NCBI GenBank assembly: GCA_029194675.1
Contig: JARFXP010000001.1
Coordinates: forward strand, 682,001-746,000
Length of the DNA stretch: 64,000 nucleotides
Reading direction: 5' to 3'
Origin: Nitrospira sp.
GTDB lineage: Bacteria > Nitrospirota > Nitrospiria > Nitrospirales > Nitrospiraceae
A program made the translations under genes and the position numbers. The notes beneath the pieces are model-generated. The model did not search any database and was not told the origin of the DNA. It saw only the letters and a list, made by a program, of their open reading frames with translations. Each line of letters begins with the position of its first letter. Position 1 is the stretch's first letter. Positions 57,529-64,000 of the stretch are shown one piece after another.

Positions 57529-58524
57529 CTAGAGCAACCCAGCCATCGCAGCCAACGATGTCATCCCTCGATGACTCCTTTTGGCCACCCGACCAAGGGC
57601 CTCGAGCGATTCCCAGCCTAGTTGTTCGACGGACAGTCGGAGCTCTGCCTCAATCAATTCTTGAAAGGCCGAAATGTCTCCGTCTGCACAAATAACGGCT
57701 TCCTTAACGACCGCTGAGGGGTATTGTTGTTGACAGATCTCTAACGATATGCAGCATTCCTCGAGAATCTTGCTCAGCATATCGGTCTTCGTAAACACGT
57801 GAGCCGCCTCGACCCCCAGGAGCTTGCACCGGTAGAACAGCAAACGTCCTCGTTGACAAATTATGGTCGTCAAGGCTCGATCCGATAGGTTGACCCACAG
57901 ACACTCTCGGCTTTGCCAACGAGATCCACCTAAGGCCCTTCTCCATAGATCGAAGATCCGTAGGCTCGTGATCCCCACTTCTTGTGGGATGAGCCCGACA
58001 GATTCACACAGAGACTCATACTGCTGCAGCACCGATTCCTGGGCCGCCACCGTCAGCACAGTATGGGCTGGCCCTTTACTCCCCGAGCGATCATGAAATA
58101 CCTGGAACGAGACCTTCGCCCCGCTTAGCGGGAACAGTTGCTCTTGACCGAGCCGCCAGCGGATCAGCGCATCGCGTTCCTCGCGCCTGACAGGGAGCTG
58201 CTCAAGCTGCAAGACTGTCGCTCTGACCGCCGTGTCAGGCAGCAACACTCCAATTCGTCGAGGAAGCTCAGGGATGATTGCTCCCCCGGCCGCATGGTGA
58301 ACCGACTCTGAGCCCGTCAGGGCACGAATACGATTTGCCAATTCTGACGGATCGGACACGTTCTCCTCAGTTGGAGAAGGCTTGATCATGCCATCGGAAA
58401 GCGGGGATATGACGCACGTATGTCGACGCTGTCCACACCAATTTCGCTCGGTTTCGGCCCACGCGATTGAGTCGGTTCCGAATTTTAAGCAACGTTGGGG
58501 GCGGCTACTGGTCCATTGCCACAT
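57529..58524 (-). CDS. PilM-like actin-fold assembly protein (divergent)
   Basis: 331 residues. Weak PilM/GspL-type ATPase pattern: LKFGTDSIAWAETER near the start, RRIGVLLPDTAVRATVLQLE, RWRLGQEQLFPLSGAKVSFQ, VGITSLRIFDLWRRALG, LWVNLSDRALTTIICQRGRL and LRLSVEQLGWESLEALG. Its place before the PilN-like and PilO-like genes supports the call more than the sequence does. Cytoplasmic. Four bases separate it from the ATPase gene. Confidence 0.7.
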   Translation of the reverse strand: MWQWTSSRPQRCLKFGTDSIAWAETERNWCGQRRHTCVISPLSDGMIKPSPTEENVSDPSELANRIRALTGSESVHHAAGGAIIPELPRRIGVLLPDTAVRATVLQLEQLPVRREERDALIRWRLGQEQLFPLSGAKVSFQVFHDRSGSKGPAHTVLTVAAQESVLQQYESLCESVGLIPQEVGITSLRIFDLWRRALGGSRWQSRECLWVNLSDRALTTIICQRGRLLFYRCKLLGVEAAHVFTKTDMLSKILEECCISLEICQQQYPSAVVKEAVICADGDISAFQELIEAELRLSVEQLGWESLEALGRVAKRSHRGMTSLAAMAGLL

Positions 58525-58528
58525 CGGA

Positions 58529-60286
58529 TTACCCCTCCTCGCTGAACGTCACACGATTGATCTCTCGCAGCGACGTCTCCCCATTCAACACTTTTTTCAG
58601 CGCCGACTGCCGCAGCGTAATCATTCCATCGGTCACGGCCCGGTATCGGATTTCTGAAAGGGGTCGCTCGGCATGAATCATTTCTTTGATTTCATCGGTT
58701 AAATCGAGGAATTCCGTGATGCATTTTCTCCCTCGGTACCCAGTACCATGACATTGTGGGCAACCCTTTCCCTCATGGAACAACGTATCCTTGTATTGCT
58801 CATAGTCCAACCCGGATTCTTCAATAAGAGCCTGCTGCACTTTGACTGGTGTCCGACATGACGGACACAGGATTCGGACCAGCCGCTGCGCCAACACGCA
58901 GTTGAGAGCGGCCAAAAAATTATAGGCGTCGATCCCCATCGACGCGAACCGCCCGATGACGTCGAATACATTGTTCGCGTGCACCGTCGTCAACACAAGA
59001 TGGCCGGTCAGGGCCGATTGGATCGCGATCTGCGCCGTCTCGGCATCTCGAATTTCGCCGACCATGATCTTATCTGGATCATGACGGAGTATGGAGCGGA
59101 GACCGCGGGCGAACGTGACTCCTTTCTTTTCATTGACGGGAATCTGCACCACTCCTGAGAGTTGGTATTCAACGGGATCTTCGATCGTAATCAGCTTGTC
59201 TTCGAGCGTGTTCATCTCGGATATCGCAGCGTACAGCGTCGTCGTCTTCCCGCTTCCCGTCGGCCCCGTTACCAACACCATGCCATAGGGCCGCGTGATG
59301 GCTTTTCTGAATCGTTTCAGATCCTCCGGATTAAACCCGAGCCGTTCGAGCTTCAAGGCCGACACTCCGGTCGCAATCGAGTCCCGGTCCAGTATTCGAA
59401 TCACGACCGACTCGCCGAAGACGCTGGGTAGGATGGAGACACGCAAATCCACTGCCCTGCGATCCAGCCTCATACGGAAGCTTCCATCCTGAGGCACCCG
59501 ACGCTCCGCAATATCGAGCTCTGACATGACCTTCAATCGCGACACCAAAGGGGCATGCAATCGAATATCCAGCGGCTCCATGGCTGGAATCAGAATGCCG
59601 TCGACACGAAGTTTAACTTTCGTCGCGCGATCTGCGGCTTCGATGTGGATGTCACTTGCGCGGCGCTGCATCGCACTCAGCAAAATCGAGTCCAGCAGCT
59701 TCACGGTCGGACTCTGCTCTTCCCCCGTATGATCCAGAGTTGGAATTTCTTCTCCTTGATCATCTTCTTTCAGCAAGATCGACCGATACTCCGCTTCCAG
59801 CTCACGGAGCACTTGACTCGATCCTTCACTGCGTTCCAGCGCCGCCAGAATGGCGCTCTTCGAGCTGACGACTCGATTCAGCGGCTTTCCGATGAGGAGC
59901 TCCAATTCGTCGAGCCCGAGCCGGTTTTGCGGGTCGGCAACGGCGATCGTCAATCCTCCAGAATGCTCAGCCATCGGCGCAAAGGGAAATCGCTGCATCA
60001 ACTTGATCGAGATGGTTTCGTAGTATCGCGGATCGATCTGAAAATCAGTCAACGGATCATAGGGAAGACCGTATTGAACAGCCAGGGCATGAGCCAATTG
60101 ATCCTCCGAGAGGAGCCCTTCACTGATCAGCGTTTGTCCTAAGGCGACAGCCGCTCCCTTCAATCGGCGCAGGACATCCTCGACCGAGTGCTTTGTGAGC
60201 ATTCGCTGGTCCACCAGGACCTCGGCAAGAGATGGCCTTGAAAGGCTACGCGGCATACGCGACCTCTCTCCTCGTTGAATCCTCAA
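58529..60286 (-). CDS. pilB: Type IV pilus/type II secretion assembly ATPase (PilB/GspE)
   Basis: 585 residues. N-terminal MshEN/T2SSE_N domain (AEVLVDQRMLTKHSVEDVLR; YGLPYDPLTDFQIDPRYYE), then the secretion ATPase core: Walker A GPTGSGKTTTLY (about 340), Asp box ITIEDPVEYQLSGVVQIPVN, Walker B IMVGEIRDAETAQIAIQSAL, His box TGHLVLTTVHANN, and the four-Cys zinc element CPSC ... CPQCHGTGYRGR. It powers fibre assembly from the cytoplasmic side. The symbol covers PilB/GspE; I cannot tell which system. Confidence 0.93.
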   Translation of the reverse strand: MRIQRGERSRMPRSLSRPSLAEVLVDQRMLTKHSVEDVLRRLKGAAVALGQTLISEGLLSEDQLAHALAVQYGLPYDPLTDFQIDPRYYETISIKLMQRFPFAPMAEHSGGLTIAVADPQNRLGLDELELLIGKPLNRVVSSKSAILAALERSEGSSQVLRELEAEYRSILLKEDDQGEEIPTLDHTGEEQSPTVKLLDSILLSAMQRRASDIHIEAADRATKVKLRVDGILIPAMEPLDIRLHAPLVSRLKVMSELDIAERRVPQDGSFRMRLDRRAVDLRVSILPSVFGESVVIRILDRDSIATGVSALKLERLGFNPEDLKRFRKAITRPYGMVLVTGPTGSGKTTTLYAAISEMNTLEDKLITIEDPVEYQLSGVVQIPVNEKKGVTFARGLRSILRHDPDKIMVGEIRDAETAQIAIQSALTGHLVLTTVHANNVFDVIGRFASMGIDAYNFLAALNCVLAQRLVRILCPSCRTPVKVQQALIEESGLDYEQYKDTLFHEGKGCPQCHGTGYRGRKCITEFLDLTDEIKEMIHAERPLSEIRYRAVTDGMITLRQSALKKVLNGETSLREINRVTFSEEG

Positions 60287-60319
60287 CGCCCTCGGATCCC
60301 ATTCCCACTTTGTTCCTGT

Positions 60320-61534
60320 CTAACCGCCGACGGTCCCAGCCATCTGAAATACCGGTAGATACATCACAATGACAATCCCGCCGACTAACACCCCCATGAC
60401 GAGCAGCAAGACCGGCTCTATCCAAATGGTGAGCTGCACAAGCTTCGTATCGAGATCAGCCTCATAAAACTCCGCGACGTCTCGCAACATCGTATCAAGC
60501 GAACCTGTTTCTTCCCCTACCGATAACATTTCGATCGCGAGTCTCGGGAGCACTCTGGAACGATCCAATGCATCAGCCAATGTCGCACCCTCACGAATCT
60601 CATTGACGGCTCCGATCGTTTCTTGTGAAATCCATCTGTTTGAAACGGCTCCTCGTGCGCCTTGCAAGGCATCAATGAGTGGAGTGCCGCCAGCAAGAAT
60701 CGTTCCGAGCGTTCGCGTAAGTTGAACGGTATTGTGTTCGACTGCAATCTGACCCACGAGTGGGAGTTTCAGCACAAGACGATCGATCGCCAGCTGTCCT
60801 GCCGGGGTGGCGTAGTAGGTACGTATTCCGATCACGATGCCGATCACGGCGACTACTGCGGGCACTATCCGTGACTCGGCATGCATAACCATATCAAGCA
60901 AGACCTGAGTCGCCCATGGTAAGGTCTTCTCTGATTCTCCATAGACCGATACGAAAGTCGGCATGACATAGATCAACAGAAAACTGACCACGGCCAGGCC
61001 GATACCGATAAGGACAATGGGATAGGAGATCGCCTTCTTCACCTTCTGACGAAGCCCGACCATCAGCTTCAGATACGCCACATACCGCTGTAGCACCTCC
61101 GGAAGATTGCCCGATTGCTCTCCTGCCTTTACCGTGGCGACATAGAGTTCCGGGAAATATGCGGGGTGTTTAGCTAACGCGTCCGAGGCAGAGGCTCCGC
61201 CTCGAATGTCTTCTCGCACGTCACGTAGTATCCGCTGAAATCCAGCATGGCCGGCTCGTTCGATCAGGAGATCCCAGATGCGCATAATGGGTAGCCCGGA
61301 CTTGACCAGAGCCAGCAACTCTTGATTGAAGACCAAGAACTGACCCAGCGGAAGCTTTCCCCATGACCACGAGGCCTCCGTCTTGACTAAGGTGACTCCC
61401 CGACGGTGAAGATTGAAGACCAACAACCCTTGTGACTCTAGCTTGGCGCGAACCAACGACTCACTTTCTCCTTCCACATGCCCATGGATTGTAGACCCAT
61501 CATGACGTGCGACTCGATACGCAAATACTGCCAT
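60320..61534 (-). CDS. pilC: Type IV pilus/type II secretion platform protein (PilC/GspF)
   Basis: 404 residues. Two T2SSF domains: LLALVKSGLPIMRIWDLLIE, YVATVKAGEQSGNLPEVLQR and then RTLGTILAGGTPLIDALQGA, MLSVGEETGSLDTMLRDVAE. Three membrane segments (SYPIVLIGIGLAVVSFLLIY; VPAVVAVIGIVIGI; VLLLVMGVLVGGIVIVMYLP). It forms the rotating inner-membrane platform driven by PilB. 33 bp separate it from pilB. Confidence 0.93.
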   Translation of the reverse strand: MAVFAYRVARHDGSTIHGHVEGESESLVRAKLESQGLLVFNLHRRGVTLVKTEASWSWGKLPLGQFLVFNQELLALVKSGLPIMRIWDLLIERAGHAGFQRILRDVREDIRGGASASDALAKHPAYFPELYVATVKAGEQSGNLPEVLQRYVAYLKLMVGLRQKVKKAISYPIVLIGIGLAVVSFLLIYVMPTFVSVYGESEKTLPWATQVLLDMVMHAESRIVPAVVAVIGIVIGIRTYYATPAGQLAIDRLVLKLPLVGQIAVEHNTVQLTRTLGTILAGGTPLIDALQGARGAVSNRWISQETIGAVNEIREGATLADALDRSRVLPRLAIEMLSVGEETGSLDTMLRDVAEFYEADLDTKLVQLTIWIEPVLLLVMGVLVGGIVIVMYLPVFQMAGTVGG

Positions 61535-61578
61535 AGAACTAGACCTTCAGGAATTGCCGCTTAGCCCATCGTGCGCCA

Positions 61579-62433
61579 CTACTTTCGCTCGCACTCGGAC
61601 GCTTCACTTGGAGGCTCAGTAAACCAGAGGGCTTGACCAACTTGAATACGGTCGTGAGGCAGCGCGTTACGAACCATGAGGCGTCTGACGGAAGTGTGAT
61701 ATCGGCGTGCAATACTCCACAACGTATCCCCAGACTTGACTACTACCTGTATGCGAGGTCCCACAGTTGCCGACAGAGAACTCCGCGGTGGTTCGCCGAC
61801 CGAGGATGCTCTGGATACCTCGGTCGCCGGCCCCGAGACAATCCGGGTGCCCTCCTCCAGAGCCGCCAACAGGGCATCCTGCTGGGGGCCGACAGCCACC
61901 AACTCCAGTTGTCCGTCTCTTGGAGAAACCATAGCCGCGGGAGACACATTTCCCTTCACCTGCCTCCCAACTTTCGATAACTGCTTTTGAAGCTGCCTCC
62001 GTTGATTCTGCAGTGCGACTCTGGTCCGCCCCACCTCTTCCCGTTCGGAACGAGCGCTGCTTAGTTCTTCCCGTTGGAGATCAATCACATGGCGAGCTTC
62101 CGTCAACCGACGTTCCGCCTCCCGATTACGCCCTTCGAGCTGCGCCCGGACGATCTGCACATCAGCCAATTCCTGACGTCGTGCGTCGGCCTCTGCTCTC
62201 AACTCGGCAACCGTTCGCTGGGCATTTCGCAATGAGATCTTGAGGGTGTCTACCGTGAGTTGGAGATCCGACATCTCCGGTTCTTCCCTAATGGTGGGTT
62301 CGAGCGGACTACAGGCCGACATTCCGAGCAAAAGGATTCCCAGGAACGTACTCCCCCATTCTCCCCTCACTCGAAACGCTTCGTGCCCCAGGCAGAATCT
62401 ACTCCGAGGCGATCTCACGCGCCTGTTCACCAT
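61579..62433 (-). CDS. LysM lipoprotein with coiled coil (FimV-like role possible)
   Basis: 284 residues. LGILLLGMSACSPLEP is a lipobox (Cys about 41). A long coiled coil follows (SLRNAQRTVAELRAEADARR; AERRLTEARHVIDLQREELS). The C terminus is one LysM domain (VVKSGDTLWSIARRYHTSVR, RLMVRNALPHDRIQVGQALW) for peptidoglycan binding. Within a pilus/secretion operon it may anchor the secretin to the wall. It overlaps the pseudopilin gene by seven bases. Confidence 0.82.
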   Translation of the reverse strand: MVNRRVRSPRSRFCLGHEAFRVRGEWGSTFLGILLLGMSACSPLEPTIREEPEMSDLQLTVDTLKISLRNAQRTVAELRAEADARRQELADVQIVRAQLEGRNREAERRLTEARHVIDLQREELSSARSEREEVGRTRVALQNQRRQLQKQLSKVGRQVKGNVSPAAMVSPRDGQLELVAVGPQQDALLAALEEGTRIVSGPATEVSRASSVGEPPRSSLSATVGPRIQVVVKSGDTLWSIARRYHTSVRRLMVRNALPHDRIQVGQALWFTEPPSEASECERK

Positions 62434-62846
62434 TGGTTATATGGAGTCCCGTTTGTCCCAACAAGGTCTGACCCTGAATACACATCAAAGATGCCACCCT
62501 CTGTTGGTTCAATGATCTGTTGCCAGGAACTCGGCGAATTCGTAAAGGGGTCTTTAGGTAGGGTCCGTAGATACCCTGCAGTTACCAGACTATCCAAAGC
62601 CGGAGGATACTTCCCTTTGTCCGCACGATGATGGTCCAACAACTCGCGGAGCGTGAAGAGGTCCTGCCGCAACACCGTCTCCCTAGCTTTGATCAAGGAT
62701 GATTGATAGGACGGAACGGCAATAGTAGCCAAAATGCCGACGATGGACACGGTGATCATAAGTTCAATTAGTGTGAACCCCTTTGGATTCCATCCATCTA
62801 TCTTACCAATCCTGGTACTTGGTACCATCGAGTGCCGACTCCTCAC
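62427..62846 (-). CDS. Major-pseudopilin-like protein (GspG/type IV pilin type)
   Basis: 139 residues from GTG 62846, or 133 from ATG 62828. Prepilin motif NPKGFTLIELMITVSIVGIL with G|F cleavage and Glu at +5. Then ATIAVPSYQSSLIKARETVL, LFTLRELLDHHRADKGKYPP and DPFTNSPSSWQ near the end, as in GspG. It overlaps the 3' end of the preceding pseudopilin gene by 44 or 26 bases. Confidence 0.87.
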   Translation of the reverse strand: MRSRHSMVPSTRIGKIDGWNPKGFTLIELMITVSIVGILATIAVPSYQSSLIKARETVLRQDLFTLRELLDHHRADKGKYPPALDSLVTAGYLRTLPKDPFTNSPSSWQQIIEPTEGGIFDVYSGSDLVGTNGTPYNQW

Positions 62847-63309
62847 TTTGTGTCATCACATCGTAGACATCTTCACCGCACCAGCTAGACGGCTTCGGAC
62901 GATCTTTGTAACAACGCAGGCCCCAATCGGGTTTTCCTGTCAGTGGGTCGATTGGCATCACCCGTAAATAGCGCCTTACCGTGGTGCCTCGAATCGTCGC
63001 CTCTTCTCCCGTCAGTTTTACTCCTAACAGAGCATCGAGGGACTTCGGATAGCCGTACGACCCGGTGATTTCCTTACACACCAACCTATTCTTCATACAG
63101 ACCGCTCCAAGTAAGACATCTCCATCGCGATTCCATTCCATTTTGAACAGATCGATCGCGCCGCGAATGGTCCGAAGATGCTGGCGCAGCTCAATCTCCT
63201 GGGCTCTTTTCATTGATACCTTACTCAATGGCATGGCGACCGAAGCCAAGAGCACAATGATTGCCATGGTGACAAGAATCTCGATGAGTGTTAACCCGCC
63301 CTCGCTCAC
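62803..63309 (-). CDS. Pseudopilin GspG-like protein
   Basis: 168 residues. Very short leader: SEGGLTLIEILVTMAIIVLL, with G|L cleavage and Glu at +5. Then a RGAIDLFKMEWNRDGDVL segment, GYPKSLDALLGVKLTG and MPIDPLTGKPDWGLRCYKDR, with WCGEDVYDVMTQSEESALDG as the Ca-loop-like region of GspG. It overlaps the secretin stop by four bases. Confidence 0.87.
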   Translation of the reverse strand: MSEGGLTLIEILVTMAIIVLLASVAMPLSKVSMKRAQEIELRQHLRTIRGAIDLFKMEWNRDGDVLLGAVCMKNRLVCKEITGSYGYPKSLDALLGVKLTGEEATIRGTTVRRYLRVMPIDPLTGKPDWGLRCYKDRPKPSSWCGEDVYDVMTQSEESALDGTKYQDW

Positions 63310-64000
63310 CGCACTCTCACCACACCTGTCCCGATTACTCCGGGTGATGCCTGTACCGCACCACCAGAATCAGTCAGTTCAACGCGAACCGGCGACACCC
63401 CAGGCACCCTTGCGACAAAGATAATGCTCGCGGACCGCGGAGCATGTTGGTTCGGACGGGCTAGCCTGAACGCTATATTTCCTACGGCCTTCCTCTGATT
63501 TCCAGGAGGGAGGTCCGATGGGATGACAAGTTCCGCCGCACTGAGCCGTTTGAACTGAAGCACCTTCGGGTCATATTCAAACTTGAATACGTTGCGATCC
63601 GATGCACCGATCCGGCCATCCACGATCGACAACCTGATTTCCCGACCAGCTTGAACAACCGATTCATCTGGGTGGATGGCCAGCAGTGGATCGGGGACAG
63701 CCAGTTGAGCCAAGGAACGGGCCAGGTTCGTTTCTCCGGTGTCTTTCGCCGCCCTGTCGCCTACGACGGGATGCTCTCCGTACCCCGTCCCTACCGACGT
63801 GGATACCTTCCGCCCAGGGACCGGATACATCGGCTCGGTTGCATAGGTGAATTCCGTGCCGGACCAAAACGCTTGCGCGTTGAGTGTTGGAGGGGTCATG
63901 TTCTGCACAATATGCGGCGTAATCGTCAAAATCACTTCAGTGGTAACTCGGTCGGTCCTGAACGAACTGATGAGATTCCCGATCAAAGGAAGGTCGCCGA
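63306..64000 (-). CDS. Secretin (GspD/PilQ type) with C-terminal cohesin-like domain, partial at window edge
   Basis: The visible 231 codons are the C-terminal end; the gene continues beyond 64000. The start GDLPLIGNLISSFRTDRVTT with EVILTITPHIV is the end of the secretin beta domain. Next, after a linker, LLAIHPDESVVQAGREIRLS, VFKFEYDPKVLQFKRLSAAE and SASIIFVARVPGVSPVRVEL form a cohesin-type beta sandwich. Secretins with a cohesin domain occur in several Nitrospirota and Deltaproteobacteria-like secretion clusters. It is the first visible gene of the operon. Confidence 0.88.
   Translation of the reverse strand, partial: GDLPLIGNLISSFRTDRVTTEVILTITPHIVQNMTPPTLNAQAFWSGTEFTYATEPMYPVPGRKVSTSVGTGYGEHPVVGDRAAKDTGETNLARSLAQLAVPDPLLAIHPDESVVQAGREIRLSIVDGRIGASDRNVFKFEYDPKVLQFKRLSAAELVIPSDLPPGNQRKAVGNIAFRLARPNQHAPRSASIIFVARVPGVSPVRVELTDSGGAVQASPGVIGTGVVRVR

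Overview
The window looks like a chromosomal segment of a Nitrospira-type bacterium (phylum Nitrospirota). This is inferred from gene content and protein style (a Gram-negative envelope with secretin, RND efflux and autotransporter-type barrel; sigma-54 regulation; moderately high GC; the mutS2/gap-pgk-tpiA-secG and ilvE/rplU-rpmA-obgE-proB-nadD-rsfS gene order). It was not confirmed by any database search. No rRNA, tRNA or CRISPR array was found.

Layout. (1) 1-5.4 kb is eroded accessory DNA: the 3' end of an unknown gene, a 168-bp tandem duplication that copies the start of a DUF1284 gene, two copies of a 215-bp structured repeat, a decayed cytochrome-type gene, a truncated gene, a MutS2/Smr-like scrap, a copper-amine-oxidase-like gene and an IS3-like remnant. 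(2) 5.4-13.7 kb holds envelope and signalling genes on the minus strand (beta-barrel protein, membrane-anchored TIR protein, secreted protein), an IS1202-like insertion sequence with long terminal repeats and a 17-19 bp target duplication, a lipoprotein with Sel1 repeats, coiled coil and a caspase-like domain, and a truncated paralogue of that lipoprotein. (3) 14-28.6 kb is core housekeeping: mutS2, the third 215-bp repeat, gap-pgk-tpiA-secG, ilvE, a PilZ protein, rplU-rpmA, obgE-proB-nadD-rsfS, a LapA/LapB-like fusion and bioB. (4) 28.7-35 kb is accessory again: a toxin-antitoxin-like cassette of tiny overlapping genes, a 1228-residue TIR/beta-propeller/DUF1566 protein and a double-ACT protein. 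(5) 35.9-50.2 kb contains three paralogous sigma-54 control units, described below. (6) 50.3-51.6 kb has trmL, a ydjM-like gene and a small gene. (7) 51.7-64 kb is a minus-strand operon for a type IV pilus/type II secretion-like machine (secretin, pseudopilins, LysM lipoprotein, PilC, PilB, PilM, PilN, PilO, PilP-like, pilin-like) that runs on into proA and a methyltransferase-like gene.

The two most interesting systems are these. First, three copies of a repeat, each exactly 215 bp and apparently alignable without gaps, in which the terminal inverted repeats and internal hairpins change together between copies. This is what a structured RNA or a folded mobile DNA would show. Second, a sigma-54 regulon present three times. 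Each unit has the 3' end of a GAF-PAS-AAA+-Fis regulator (intact only at 48246-50195), a palindromic TGAAATCTCA operator, a -24/-12 promoter about 70 bp further on, and the start of a small LGWWYWF-type membrane protein gene. Behind the promoters lie an RND efflux pump (unit 2) and a membrane protein/metallo-hydrolase/methyltransferase/propeller cluster (unit 3).
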